In this document: positions 16,969-26,230 of the stretch, one piece after another | Layout: every line of letters begins with the position of its first letter | Position numbering within the stretch: the stretch's first letter is position 1 | NCBI GenBank assembly: GCA_035253825.1 | Contig: DATFBM010000005.1 | Location: 1-64,000 of the forward strand | DNA from: JACCTH01 sp035253825 | GTDB taxonomy: Bacteria > Actinomycetota > Acidimicrobiia > Spongiisociales > ZC4RG35 | Length of the DNA stretch: 64,000 bases | Reading direction: 5' to 3' | The notes under the pieces: generated by a model | What the model was told of the DNA's origin: nothing | What the model saw: the letters and a program-made list of their open reading frames with translations, nothing else | Databases searched by the model: none | Made by a program: the position numbers and the translations under genes

Positions 16969-18078
16969 GTGCCCAAATCACGTCTGCATGGGCTGGCCGC
17001 GGCCGGTCAAAGTATCTGGTCGGACCAGCTCAGTCGAGAGATGATCGACGGTGGCGAGTTGGAACGCCGCATCTCCGAAGACGCCGTCAGTGGCGTCACT
17101 TCCAATCCCACCATCTTTGCGGGTGCCATCACTAAGGGCGCCGCCTATGACCGACCCCTCCAGGAATTGGCCAAGTCGGGACACACCGCGGAAGAGATCG
17201 TCACCAAGCTGATGACCGCCGACATCGCCGATGCCTGTGACGTGCTGCGCTCGACCTGGGAGTGGAGCGAGGGCGGGGATGGCTTTGTCTCCGTCGAGGT
17301 GAGCCCTCTGGTCGCTCACGAGACCGATGCCACCGTGGCCGAGGCGCGGGAATGGGTGAAGCGGATCGACCGCCCCAACCTCCTCGTGAAGGTTCCGGCC
17401 ACGGCGGCCGGGGTCGACGCCATTCGCCGCCTGACGGCCGAGGGCATCTCGATCAACGTCACCCTCGTCTTCTCCCTCCCCCGCTATGCCCAGGTGATGG
17501 AGGCCTATCAGAAGGGTCTGGCGGAATACGCCGAGGCGGGTGGAAAGCTGAAGCTGGTCAACTCGGTTGGCTCGTTTTTCGTCTCCCGAGTCGACACCGA
17601 GGTCGACAAGCGCCTCGAGGGGGTGGAAGGCGGCGACCGGTTGATGGGGAAGATCGCCATCGCCCAAGCGCGGGTTGCCTATGGCATGTTCCTCGAACGA
17701 TTTCGGACTCCGGAATGGATGGCGCTCGAGCGCAAAGGAGGACGGGTCCAGAGGCCGCTGTGGGCCTCGACTTCAACCAAGAACCCGGCCTACCCCGACG
17801 TCATGTACGTGGAGCACCTGGTGGCGCCGCACACCATCAACACCATGCCGCTCGAGACGATGGACGCCTTCCAGGATCACGGCACCCCACTCGCCCAGCC
17901 CTTCGGCGAAGGGGATGTGGCGCAAGCCCAGGCCGACCTCGATCGGCTGGCTGAGATCGGCATTGATCTCGACGACGTCTCGCAGGTGCTCGAAGACCAG
18001 GGCGTCGACAAGTTCGCCAAGTCCTGGGATGAGCTCCTGGCCGATGTCGAGGCGGAGCGGGTAGCGGCAGCCTCCTAG
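16969..18078 (+). CDS. tal: Transaldolase
   Basis: A 369-residue transaldolase of the actinobacterial/cyanobacterial size class. It transfers a dihydroxyacetone unit in the non-oxidative pentose phosphate pathway. GVTSNPTIFAGAI is the N-terminal signature, NLLVKVPATAAG has the Schiff-base lysine, and NVTLVFSLPRYAQV and RPLWASTSTKNPAYPD are conserved strands. GTG at 16969 is chosen because AGGAG lies 6 nt upstream and VPKSRLHGLAAAGQSIW follows; the much longer open frame upstream runs antisense through the mutase subunit and is not used. Confidence 0.95.
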   Translation: MPKSRLHGLAAAGQSIWSDQLSREMIDGGELERRISEDAVSGVTSNPTIFAGAITKGAAYDRPLQELAKSGHTAEEIVTKLMTADIADACDVLRSTWEWSEGGDGFVSVEVSPLVAHETDATVAEAREWVKRIDRPNLLVKVPATAAGVDAIRRLTAEGISINVTLVFSLPRYAQVMEAYQKGLAEYAEAGGKLKLVNSVGSFFVSRVDTEVDKRLEGVEGGDRLMGKIAIAQARVAYGMFLERFRTPEWMALERKGGRVQRPLWASTSTKNPAYPDVMYVEHLVAPHTINTMPLETMDAFQDHGTPLAQPFGEGDVAQAQADLDRLAEIGIDLDDVSQVLEDQGVDKFAKSWDELLADVEAERVAAAS

Positions 18079-18081
18079 GTT

Positions 18082-18129
18082 TCCCCCCTCCCCGTCTGCG
18101 CCGGTACTCCCCCCTCCGGGGGGAGAAAC
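18082..18129. repeat. GC-rich intergenic repeat with hairpin, copy 1
   Basis: A 48-nt element almost identical to 54080-54128. It contains CGCCGGTACTCCCCCC and an internal hairpin CTCCCCCC/GGGGGGAG with a 3-nt loop. The outer GGTTT and AAACC flanks of this copy also pair. It lies between the convergent tal and pcrA genes and may end transcription from both sides. Confidence 0.6.
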
Positions 18130-18142
18130 CCTAGATCTGGGC

Positions 18143-20365
18143 CTACACCTTCTCGAGGGGGGCCCAGGCCAGCAGCAGTCGCTTGGCTCCCTCGTTGTCG
18201 AAGAGCACCTCCACCTCCGCCCGCTCGCCCTCGCCGATGACCTCGCGGATTGAGCCCAACCCCCACTTGTCGTGACGGACCCGGTCGCCCGCAACCAGGC
18301 TGTCGGGGCTGAGAGTGCTCCTCCCTGACCAGGCGGCCTCGGCGTTGGTGGTGCGCTTGCGCTTGCTTGCCTTCTCGAGCAGATGGGAGGGGACCTCCTT
18401 GAGGAACCGCGACGGGGTGTTGTAGTTGCTGGCCCCGAAGAGCATCCGCTTCCAGGCAGAGGTGAGATATAGGCGGTCGCGGGCCCGGGTCATGCCCACG
18501 TAAGCGAGTCGCCTTTCTTCCTCGAGCTCGGCCGGATCGGAAAGGGTGCGGGCGTGGGGAAATACTCCGTCCTCCATCCCCACCAGAAAGACCGCCGGGT
18601 ACTCGAGACCCTTGGCGTTGTGGATCGTCATCAGGGTGACGGCCCCGGCACCCTCTTCGAGTTCGTCGGTTTCGTTCTGGAGGGAGACCGTCTCCAGGAA
18701 AAGCTCGAGTCGGGCGAGGTTGGAGAGCGAGTCCCACTCGACGCCATCGATCACCGCCCCTTCGGTGGAGATGCGGAACTCAGTCGCCGCCGATCCCAGC
18801 TCTCTCAGGTTTTCGATCCGACCCAGCGCTTCGATCGAGCGCTCGGCTTCGAGGGCAGCCAGATAACCAGTGTCGTGGAGGACCGCTTCGACGGCGGCCC
18901 CGATCCCGCCGGTGTCGGCCTTCATCCGGATGAGGTCGAGCATCCCCGCGAACTCGAGGACCTGTCGCTGGGCTCGCCCGGTGAGTTGAGGTATCTCGGC
19001 GGCCCGGTGCAAGGCTTCGCCAAATCCAATTCGATGATCCTGGGCGAATCGGTCGAGGTGAGCGACGCTGGTGCTGCCGATCCCCCGCTTGGGCTCGTTG
19101 ATGATTCGCTTCAAAGCCACGGCGTCGTCGGGATTGACGATTGCCCGCAAGTAGGCGAGTGCGTCCCTGATCTCCTTGCGCTCATAGAACTTGACCGAGC
19201 CGATCACCCGATAAGGCACTCCCCGACGGACGAGGACTTCCTCGATCACCCGCGATTGGGCGTTGGTGCGGTAGAACACGGCCACGTCCGATTGGTTGAA
19301 ACCCCCCTCGACCAATCGCTCCACTTCGTCGGCCACGAACCCCGCCTCGTCGTGCTCATCCTCTCCTTCGAATCGCACCACGAGGTCTCCGGTGCCGCGG
19401 TCGCTCCAAAGCTGCTTGGGAGTGCGCCGGGGGTTGTTGGAGATGACGGCGTTGGCCGCGTCGAGGATTCGAGACGTCGACCGGTAGTTCTGGTCGAGGA
19501 CGATGATCCGGGCATCGGGGTAGTCCTTTTCGAAGTCCTCGATGTTGCGGATGTCCGCTCCTCGCCAGCGGTAGATGCTCTGGTCGCCATCGCCCACCAC
19601 GCAGAGGTTGCGATGTTTCGCGGCCAAGAGCTTCACCAGCGCGTATTGGGCGCGGTTGGTGTCCTGGTACTCATCAACGAGGATGTATCGAAATCGCTCC
19701 TGGTAGTGCTCGGCCACCTCGGGGAAGGCGCCGAGCAATTCGACGGTGATCATCAGCAGATCGTCGAAATCCATTGCCGAGGCCTCTAGCAGCCTCTGCT
19801 GGTAAAGGCGGTATATGTCGGCGACCTGCTCGTGATAAAAGCCTTGGTTGCTCGTGGCATAGGACTCGTAGTCGATTAGCTCGTTCTTGGCTCGGGAAAT
19901 GGTCTCCTTGATCCCCTTGGGTGGGAATCGTTTCAGATCGAGGTCGAGATCCTTTATGCACATCGTGACGAGGCGGACCGAGTCGTCCTCGTCATAGATA
20001 GAAAAGCCCGATCGGTAGCCCAGCCGCGGTGCCTCGCGCCGGAGAATCCGGACACAGGCGGAGTGGAAGGTCGACACCCACATGGCTCTGGTGGCCCGAC
20101 CGACCAGCCGGGCCACCCGGCTTCGCATCTCTTCGGCGGCTTTGTTGGTGAACGTGATGGCGAGGATGGAGTCCGGGGCGACGCCGAGGTCACGGATCAG
20201 ATGGGCGATCCGGTAGGTGAGGACCCGAGTCTTGCCCGACCCCGCCCCCGCCACCACCAGGACCGGGCCATCGGTGGCCGCGACCGCTTCTCTTTGGGCC
20301 GGGTTGAGCTCAGCCAGTAATGGTGAATCGACCAAGAGGTCGTTCTCGAACCACTCCGCGTGCAC
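18143..20365 (-). CDS. pcrA: ATP-dependent DNA helicase PcrA/UvrD
   Basis: A 740-residue superfamily 1A helicase. Motifs in order are Q motif (LNPAQREAV), I (GAGSGKTR), Ia (TFTNKAAEEM), II (VDEYQDTN), III (GDGDQSIYRWRGAD), IV (LDQNYRST), V (TIHNAKGLEY) and VI (YVGMTRARDRLYL). The last 50 residues form a Tudor-like domain beginning AGDRVRHDKWGLGSI, found in PcrA/UvrD proteins and able to contact RNA polymerase. It acts in nucleotide-excision repair and conflict resolution. The ATG at 20365 lies 78 nt after the kinase gene upstream. Confidence 0.93.
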   Translation of the reverse strand: MHAEWFENDLLVDSPLLAELNPAQREAVAATDGPVLVVAGAGSGKTRVLTYRIAHLIRDLGVAPDSILAITFTNKAAEEMRSRVARLVGRATRAMWVSTFHSACVRILRREAPRLGYRSGFSIYDEDDSVRLVTMCIKDLDLDLKRFPPKGIKETISRAKNELIDYESYATSNQGFYHEQVADIYRLYQQRLLEASAMDFDDLLMITVELLGAFPEVAEHYQERFRYILVDEYQDTNRAQYALVKLLAAKHRNLCVVGDGDQSIYRWRGADIRNIEDFEKDYPDARIIVLDQNYRSTSRILDAANAVISNNPRRTPKQLWSDRGTGDLVVRFEGEDEHDEAGFVADEVERLVEGGFNQSDVAVFYRTNAQSRVIEEVLVRRGVPYRVIGSVKFYERKEIRDALAYLRAIVNPDDAVALKRIINEPKRGIGSTSVAHLDRFAQDHRIGFGEALHRAAEIPQLTGRAQRQVLEFAGMLDLIRMKADTGGIGAAVEAVLHDTGYLAALEAERSIEALGRIENLRELGSAATEFRISTEGAVIDGVEWDSLSNLARLELFLETVSLQNETDELEEGAGAVTLMTIHNAKGLEYPAVFLVGMEDGVFPHARTLSDPAELEEERRLAYVGMTRARDRLYLTSAWKRMLFGASNYNTPSRFLKEVPSHLLEKASKRKRTTNAEAAWSGRSTLSPDSLVAGDRVRHDKWGLGSIREVIGEGERAEVEVLFDNEGAKRLLLAWAPLEKV

Positions 20366-20435
20366 TTTCCCATCGTACCGGGGGGAGGGGTCAGAATCAC
20401 AAAGGCGTTATTTCCCGACGAGAGATCGCCGGCTC

Positions 20436-20497
20436 TTCAGATTTCAGATTTCAGATTTGAGAAGTCTGACGTCTGACGTCTGATGTCTGATGTCTGG
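20436..20497. repeat. Two heptanucleotide tandem arrays over the kinase stop codon
   Basis: TTCAGAT occurs three times in a row (20436-20456). After 7 nt, GTCTGAC occurs twice and GTCTGAT twice, with a partial fifth unit (20464-20497). The units of the two arrays are related as inverted copies (TCAGA against TCTGA), so the arrays can pair imperfectly with each other. The array encodes the last residues of the kinase on the minus strand and its stop codon. Confidence 0.7.
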
Positions 20498-21343
20498 CTC
20501 GGAAGTCGGTGGGGACTCCGGCTCGTCAGCTACGAGGGCGTCGGCCGGCAAGGAGAAGCAGAAGCGACTTCCGGTGGGAAACCGTCGCTCGTACCAAACA
20601 TCGCCGCCCATGGCGCGGGCGAGGCTGCGAGCGATCGGAAGCCCGAGGCCGATACCCGACGACGAGCGGGAATCTCCCTTCGAGATCTGTTCGAAGTGCT
20701 CGAAGATGGTGTCGGTGGCCCCGTCCGGTACACCGGGGCCGTTGTCGGAGACCACCAGCACGTATTGCTCTCCGTGGGTGAGCCCCTCCACCAAGACCTG
20801 ATCGCCCCCGTATTTACGGGCATTTTCGAGCAGGTTGCGGATCACCTGTTGTACCCGTTTGCCATCGGCCTGCACCCTGACCCCATGGGGAATCGATACC
20901 GCCGCCTCCCCGCCCCCCGAAGTCGAGAAGAGCATCTGGGCAACCTCGCCGATCATCTCCCCCAGATCGAACACCTCCGATTTGAACCGAAGCCGACCTG
21001 CCTCAAGTCGGGGGATGACCAATACGTCCTCAACCAAATCCCCCAGATAGTTGGCTTGCTTGGCGATGTAGCCGAGAAATTCCTCGATCTCGGGTTTGGA
21101 AAGGCGGGTCCAGTCAGAGGAAAGGGTCTGAGCGAAGCCGGCGATCGAGGTGAGCGGGGTGCGGAGCTCGTGACTCACCATCGAGACGAAGTCGTTCTTG
21201 ATATGCCGGGCATCGTCGGCCTCCTGGCGCGCCAATCGTTCTTTGGCGCGGGCGGCGGTGGCCAAACGGAGACACCAGGCGACGATCACAACCGATATCG
21301 CCGCTATGCCCCCAGCCACCCACAGGGTGAGGTCAGGACTCAC
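20444..21343 (-). CDS. Membrane-anchored sensor histidine kinase
   Basis: A 299-residue kinase: one N-terminal membrane helix (about residues 7-27), a short linker, the HisKA domain with SMVSHELRTPLTS (phospho-accepting His) and an HATPase domain with N box IRNLLENARKYGG, G1 VVSDNGPGVPDG and G2 SGIGLGLPIARSL. There is no sensor domain to speak of. It starts with GTG in a GTGA overlap with the stop of the CheA-like hybrid upstream, so the two are co-translated. Its C-terminal residues are encoded by heptanucleotide repeats and look low-complexity. Confidence 0.85.
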   Translation of the reverse strand: MSPDLTLWVAGGIAAISVVIVAWCLRLATAARAKERLARQEADDARHIKNDFVSMVSHELRTPLTSIAGFAQTLSSDWTRLSKPEIEEFLGYIAKQANYLGDLVEDVLVIPRLEAGRLRFKSEVFDLGEMIGEVAQMLFSTSGGGEAAVSIPHGVRVQADGKRVQQVIRNLLENARKYGGDQVLVEGLTHGEQYVLVVSDNGPGVPDGATDTIFEHFEQISKGDSRSSSGIGLGLPIARSLARAMGGDVWYERRFPTGSRFCFSLPADALVADEPESPPTSEPDIRHQTSDVRLLKSEI

Positions 21344-23376
21344 GCTTCGTCCTTCGTGAGCCTTTCGTCGAGGAGCGTTCGAATCGTCGCCGCCAGAGAC
21401 CCGAGGCGGAGATCGCCTTTTTCCAAGTACGCGTCTACACCGGCATCCCAGGCTGCTTGCTGCTCTTCCGCGTTCGCCACACCGGAAACCATAACCATCG
21501 GAATAGAAACGCCACCAGCCCGGAGAGTTCGAACGAGATCGACGCCGCTCGAACGGGGCATGGCGAAGTCGACCACCAAGCAGTCGAATCGTCCCGAGGA
21601 CAGAGCGAGGATCGCCTCGCGGGCTCCCTCGGCCACCTCGACATCGAAGCCGCGCCCGGCAAGCGCTGCGGAGATCAGCTGGCGGACCCCGGCCGAGTCG
21701 TCGACCACCAAGATTCGATAGAGAGCTTCACCCCGTGGCTGTGACTCCCGGCTGTACTCACCGAGATAGTTGGGGTCGACCACTACCAGGGCCTCTCCCC
21801 CGCCGAGCAGGGCCGCTCCGGTGATATTGCGAGAGCCGCCGAGGATCGGTCCGAGGCCTTTCACTGCCACCCGACGCTTTCCGAGAATCTCGGCTACTGC
21901 CACCGCCACGGGGCCGCTGCGGGTGGAAACGATCAGAAGCTCGGATTCGGGTCCGGCGGCTTCTTTCCCCATGGCCGCCGCCATCGACACCACCGGCAAT
22001 TCCTGGGATTGGAAACGTGCCCGCAGGACCCCCTCGTTATCCACCACGTCGGCACCGGAAGGGATGATCGTGGCCTGTACCGCCGCCTCGGGTATTCCCC
22101 AGAAGTTGGAGCCGTCGGCGAGGACAACCACGTTCTGGAGGACCAGGGAGACGGGGAGGATGATGGTGACCGAGGTCCCCAGGCCCGGCACCGATTCGAG
22201 CTGAATCATGCCGTTGACGCGCTCGAGCACGTCGGACACGGTGGAGAGCCCCTCCCCGGTGCCGGAGAAGTCGTGAGTGACGGTGGTAGTCGAGAAGCCC
22301 GGGAGGAAAAGGAGCGAGGAAAGGTCGGACTTGTCGGCGGGAAGCCCGCGCCGGATGGCGGCGTCCTGGACAGCCTTCCAATCGATGCCTCGGCCATCGT
22401 CGGAGATCACCACGACCACCTTCTCACCCTCGCGGCGAGCGCTGAGAGAAACGATGCCGGTGGCCGACTTGCCGAGTGATACCCGCTCCGCCGGTGTCTC
22501 GAGACCGTGATCTACGGCGTTGACCAGGAGGTGGCGAAGCGGCTCACGCATGAGCTCGACGATTTGTCGATCGAGTTGGATGTCCTCGCCGCTGGCGTCG
22601 AACTGGACCTCTTTGCCGAGCTTCCGTCCGACGTAGCGGACGAACTGGGGGAAAGTATCCGTGACCGAGCTCAATGGGGCGTTGGCCAGTGCCACCGCCA
22701 GCGATTGCAGGTTGCCGACCGCCATCGCCATCCGGCGCAGTTGACCGCGCCAGGCCGCCATCAGCTTGGCTGGGTCGGCTCCGTCGAGCTGAACCAGGGC
22801 GAGATCGGAGAGTCCCTCGGCGTCGAGAGAAACCTCCACCGCCTGGTTGATGAGCTGATAAAGGTCCATGGTATCGACCCGCGATACCCCCGATCGCATC
22901 GCCAACTCCACCTCGGCGAGAAGACCTCCCAGCGAGCTGGTCCCGACCTCAACCGGCGTCTCGCTGGGGGTCGGTGTGGTGGGGACCAAAGTGGTTCCGG
23001 TGACCGCCGCCTCGGCTGCGGCCACCAAGGCCCGGAGGCGAGACGTGACGCCCGACGCTTCTTGCTGTGCTCCATCAGGCAGGAAGGTGCACAGTTTTTC
23101 CAGCTCCTCGCTCATCCGGACCGTGGGCAGGAGATCCCCACTCTCGAGTCGTTTCCAGACGTGCTCGACGAAGGCAGCAGCGTGACCCATCTCCGGCAGT
23201 CCCACCACCCGCGAGGAGCCCTTGATGGTGTGGGCATCGCGGATCAGCTCGCTTATCTCCGACCTGGGCGGGAGGGAGTCCGCCAGCATGCGGGCACCCT
23301 GGCTGAGCCGGCGCGAGCGCTCCGCGATCTCGTCGCGATAAATGTCGATCAGTTCGGTCGAAAGGGAGATATCCAC
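21340..23376 (-). CDS. CheA-like hybrid histidine kinase: Hpt - HATPase - CheW - receiver
   Basis: A 678-residue protein. It has an N-terminal Hpt domain with His49 in RDAHTIKGSSRVVG, a linker, a CheA-type dimerisation/HATPase region (LLVNAVDHGLETPAER, ISDDGRGIDW, GTGEGLSTV), a CheW-like regulatory domain (about 425-545) and a C-terminal receiver with VVDDSAG and the phospho-acceptor Asp603 in VVDFAMPRSSG. This matches CheA-CheY hybrids used in non-flagellar signalling (pili, exopolysaccharide) as well as chemotaxis. No receptor, CheW, CheR or CheB gene lies in the window. The start is GTG. It is coupled to the histidine kinase downstream. Confidence 0.85.
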   Translation of the reverse strand: MDISLSTELIDIYRDEIAERSRRLSQGARMLADSLPPRSEISELIRDAHTIKGSSRVVGLPEMGHAAAFVEHVWKRLESGDLLPTVRMSEELEKLCTFLPDGAQQEASGVTSRLRALVAAAEAAVTGTTLVPTTPTPSETPVEVGTSSLGGLLAEVELAMRSGVSRVDTMDLYQLINQAVEVSLDAEGLSDLALVQLDGADPAKLMAAWRGQLRRMAMAVGNLQSLAVALANAPLSSVTDTFPQFVRYVGRKLGKEVQFDASGEDIQLDRQIVELMREPLRHLLVNAVDHGLETPAERVSLGKSATGIVSLSARREGEKVVVVISDDGRGIDWKAVQDAAIRRGLPADKSDLSSLLFLPGFSTTTVTHDFSGTGEGLSTVSDVLERVNGMIQLESVPGLGTSVTIILPVSLVLQNVVVLADGSNFWGIPEAAVQATIIPSGADVVDNEGVLRARFQSQELPVVSMAAAMGKEAAGPESELLIVSTRSGPVAVAVAEILGKRRVAVKGLGPILGGSRNITGAALLGGGEALVVVDPNYLGEYSRESQPRGEALYRILVVDDSAGVRQLISAALAGRGFDVEVAEGAREAILALSSGRFDCLVVDFAMPRSSGVDLVRTLRAGGVSIPMVMVSGVANAEEQQAAWDAGVDAYLEKGDLRLGSLAATIRTLLDERLTKDEA

Positions 23377-23465
23377 GGATTTCCCAGCTCAGAATCGGTT
23401 GTTATCCAACATCGGCCCCGGGGGCTTGCGAGTTGAGCCGCACCCCGTCTCAAGCGGCCTCGCCG

Positions 23466-24989
23466 CTACTCCCATTCAATCGTGGCCGGGGGTTTAGAGG
23501 AGATGTCGTAGGCCACCCGGTTGATGCCTCCGACCTCGGCAATCACCCGGGAACTGACCGATTCGAGGAGGTCGTAGGGGAGCCGGGCCCAGTCGGCGGT
23601 CATGGCGTCTTCGCTCTTCACCGCCCGCACCACCAGCGGGTGGGCATAGGAGCGGCCATCGCCCTGCACTCCCACCGTCCTCACCCCCAGCAACACCCCG
23701 AAGACCTGCCACAGCTCCCGGGCCAACCCCGCCCGGGCGACCTCCTCGGTGACAATGGCATCGGCCGCCCGCAGGATCTCGAGCCGCTCCCGAGTCACCT
23801 CGCCGATGATCCGTACTGCCAAACCCGGGCCGGGAAAGGGCTGACGCCAGACAATGTCTTCCGGCAGGCCCATCTCGGCCCCGATCGCTCGCACCTCGTC
23901 CTTGAAGAGATCCCGCAACGGCTCGACGAGCTCAAAACGCATGTCGGCAGGGAGACCTCCGACGTTGTGATGGGTTTTGATGGTGGCCGCGCTCGATCCC
24001 CCTGACTCGATGACGTCGGGATAGAGAGTCCCCTGGACCAAAAACCGGGCGTCTGGTATGGCCGACGACGCTTCCTCGAAGACTCGCACGAACAGTTCCC
24101 CGATCACCTTCCGCTTCTGCTCGGGATCCGTGACCCCCGACAGACGCTCGAGGAAGAGATCGGCTGCCTTGACCGTGATCAAATCAACCTTGAAATGCTG
24201 GCGAAAGGTCTCCTCGACCTGCTCGGCCTCGCCTTCCCGGAGAAGACCGTGATCAACAAAGATGCATGTGAGCTGATCTCCAACCGCGCGGTGAACGATG
24301 GCCGCAGCCACTGCCGAGTCCACTCCTCCGGAGAGACCGCAGATGACTTGAGCCGGTCCCACCTGTTGACGCACGCGCTCGATGGCTCCCTCGATGATCG
24401 AGTGTGAGGTCCACGTGGGAGCGAGCCCGCAGATGTCATAGAGGAAACGCTTGAAGATGTCCTGGCCCCGTTCGGTGTGAGAGACCTCGGGGTGGAACTG
24501 GACGCCGAAGAGTCCCCGCTCGGGGTCCTCCATCGCCGCCACCTCCGATCCCCGGGACTGCGCCACGGCTCTAAACCCGGGCGGCGGATTGGCCACCGCA
24601 TCGCGATGGCTCATCCAGGTGCTGAGCTCGGATGGGAGGCCCGAGAGCAGGAGCGAACCGGGGGCGATTTCTACCTTGGTTCGACCAAACTCGGCCAGGT
24701 CGGTGCGAGCGACCGATCCCCCGGCGAGGTCGGCCAGCAGTTGGTGCCCGTAGCAAATGCCGAGGATCGGTATCCCGAGTTCGAGGATGGCTGGGTCGAT
24801 CCGGTAGCTGTCGTCTGCGTATACCGAAGCCGGCCCCCCGGAGAGAATCAATGCCTCGGCCGTCTTATCCCGAATCTGTTCGGCCTTGATCTGGCGGGAA
24901 ACGATCTCAGAATGGACGTGGGCTTCGCGGACTCGGCGGGCTATCAGTTGGGCGTACTGGGCACCGAAGTCGACGACGAGAACCGTCAT
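23466..24989 (-). CDS. guaA: GMP synthase (glutamine-hydrolysing)
   Basis: A 507-residue protein converting XMP to GMP. The N-terminal class I glutamine amidotransferase shows GICYGHQLLADL (catalytic Cys) and the His/Glu pair in GVQFHPEVSHT. The ATP-pyrophosphatase domain starts CGLSGGVDSAVAAAI, and the C-terminal dimerisation domain ends in SSKPPATIEWE. It overlaps guaB3 upstream by 4 nt (ATGA), so the purine operon runs guaB3-guaA on the minus strand. Confidence 0.96.
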   Translation of the reverse strand: MTVLVVDFGAQYAQLIARRVREAHVHSEIVSRQIKAEQIRDKTAEALILSGGPASVYADDSYRIDPAILELGIPILGICYGHQLLADLAGGSVARTDLAEFGRTKVEIAPGSLLLSGLPSELSTWMSHRDAVANPPPGFRAVAQSRGSEVAAMEDPERGLFGVQFHPEVSHTERGQDIFKRFLYDICGLAPTWTSHSIIEGAIERVRQQVGPAQVICGLSGGVDSAVAAAIVHRAVGDQLTCIFVDHGLLREGEAEQVEETFRQHFKVDLITVKAADLFLERLSGVTDPEQKRKVIGELFVRVFEEASSAIPDARFLVQGTLYPDVIESGGSSAATIKTHHNVGGLPADMRFELVEPLRDLFKDEVRAIGAEMGLPEDIVWRQPFPGPGLAVRIIGEVTRERLEILRAADAIVTEEVARAGLARELWQVFGVLLGVRTVGVQGDGRSYAHPLVVRAVKSEDAMTADWARLPYDLLESVSSRVIAEVGGINRVAYDISSKPPATIEWE

Positions 24990-26143
24990 CCCATGCCGAC
25001 TCGTTGCGCCTTTTGCAGTGCCTTGCCCTCGGTTTGCATCGAGGGGGCAAGCATGATCTCGGCCTTTTGGAAGGCTTTGACGTCCGAGTAGCCGCAGGTG
25101 GCCATCGAAACCCGCAGGGCGCCAAAGAGGTTGCGCCGACCATCGTTCTCGTGGGCGGGGCCGACAAGGATCTCGGCCAGCGAACCGAGCCTTCCCACCT
25201 GGACCCGGGCGCCGCGGGGCAGGGTGGGATGGAAGGTCGCCATCCCCCAGTGGAAGCCACGACCGGGCGCTTCGTCGGCGCTAGCCAGAGGCGAACCGAT
25301 CATCACCGCGTCGGCGCCGCAGGCAATGGCCTTGGCGACATCACCTCCGGTGCGCATGCCGCCATCGGCAATCACCTGCACATAGCGACCGGTCTCGTCC
25401 AAATGACGAATCCGAGCACCGGCGGCGTCGGCGATGGCGGTGGCCTGTGGCACTCCAACTCCCAAAACGCCTCGGGTGGTGCAGGCTGCTCCGGGGCCCA
25501 CCCCCACCAAGACCCCGGCGGCGCCCGTGCGCATGAGATGAAGGGCGGTGCTGTAGGAGGCACATCCCCCCACGATCACTGGCAAATCGCAACCGGCGAT
25601 GTACTCAGCCAGGTTGAGCGGTTCGCTCCGAGCGGAAACGTGCTCGGCCGACACCACCGTCCCCTGGATGACCAGAACGTCCAGGCCCCCAGAGAGAGCG
25701 GAGGCGCCGAATTCCCGAACCCGTTGCGGGGTGAGGCTGCCAGCAGTTACGACACCCGACGACTTGATCTCCTCGACTCGTTCCTTGACGAGGTGTTCCT
25801 TCACCGGCTCGAGGTAGATCTCCTGCATTCGCTGCGTAGCCTTCTCGGCCGGGAGCTCGGCAATCTCGTCGAAATACGGCTCGGGGTCCTCGTAGCGGGT
25901 CCAGAGACCCTCGAGATTGAGAACACCAAGGCCCCCCAAACGGCCGATGGCGATCGCAGTCTCCGGACTGATGGCGCCGTCCATCGCCGAGCCCAACATC
26001 GGTAGGTCGAAGCGGAAGCCCTCGAGCTGCCAGGAGATATCGACGTCGTCGGGATCGCGGGTCCTTCGAGAGGGAACGATGGCGATGTCGTCGAACCCGT
26101 AGGCCTGACGGGCCGACTTCCCGATGCCGATATCGATCTCCAC
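24986..26143 (-). CDS. guaB3: GuaB3-family IMP dehydrogenase-related protein
   Basis: A 385-residue protein of the GuaB3 group, without CBS domains. YGFDDIAIVPSRRTRDPDDV is the N-terminal signature (20 residues), VIQGTVVSAEHVS and VGGCASYSTAL follow, and GPGAACTTRGVLGVGVPQ holds the catalytic cysteine loop. Related proteins occur widely in actinobacteria beside guaB or guaA; some reportedly act on XMP/IMP/GMP interconversion. GTG at 26143 is chosen because AAGGAG lies 5 nt upstream and VEIDIGIGK follows; the longer ATG frame has no such site. Confidence 0.9.
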   Translation of the reverse strand: MEIDIGIGKSARQAYGFDDIAIVPSRRTRDPDDVDISWQLEGFRFDLPMLGSAMDGAISPETAIAIGRLGGLGVLNLEGLWTRYEDPEPYFDEIAELPAEKATQRMQEIYLEPVKEHLVKERVEEIKSSGVVTAGSLTPQRVREFGASALSGGLDVLVIQGTVVSAEHVSARSEPLNLAEYIAGCDLPVIVGGCASYSTALHLMRTGAAGVLVGVGPGAACTTRGVLGVGVPQATAIADAAGARIRHLDETGRYVQVIADGGMRTGGDVAKAIACGADAVMIGSPLASADEAPGRGFHWGMATFHPTLPRGARVQVGRLGSLAEILVGPAHENDGRRNLFGALRVSMATCGYSDVKAFQKAEIMLAPSMQTEGKALQKAQRVGMG

Positions 26144-26230
26144 AATCACTCCTTGGCCAGCGCAAACCTTGTTCAACCAAGTGTAGGAAGGTCCTCCCTG
26201 CTGGCCGGTACCGTGACCTCAGTGGAGGTG

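Noticed and set aside
18554..19789. 411-codon plus-strand open frame over pcrA
   Set aside because: Antisense to helicase motifs; repetitive Asp/Gly/Val-rich translation typical of GC-rich complementary frames.
23377..23465. Guanine riboswitch or other structured RNA near guaA
   Set aside because: The gap is downstream of guaA, not upstream, and no conserved riboswitch core is visible.
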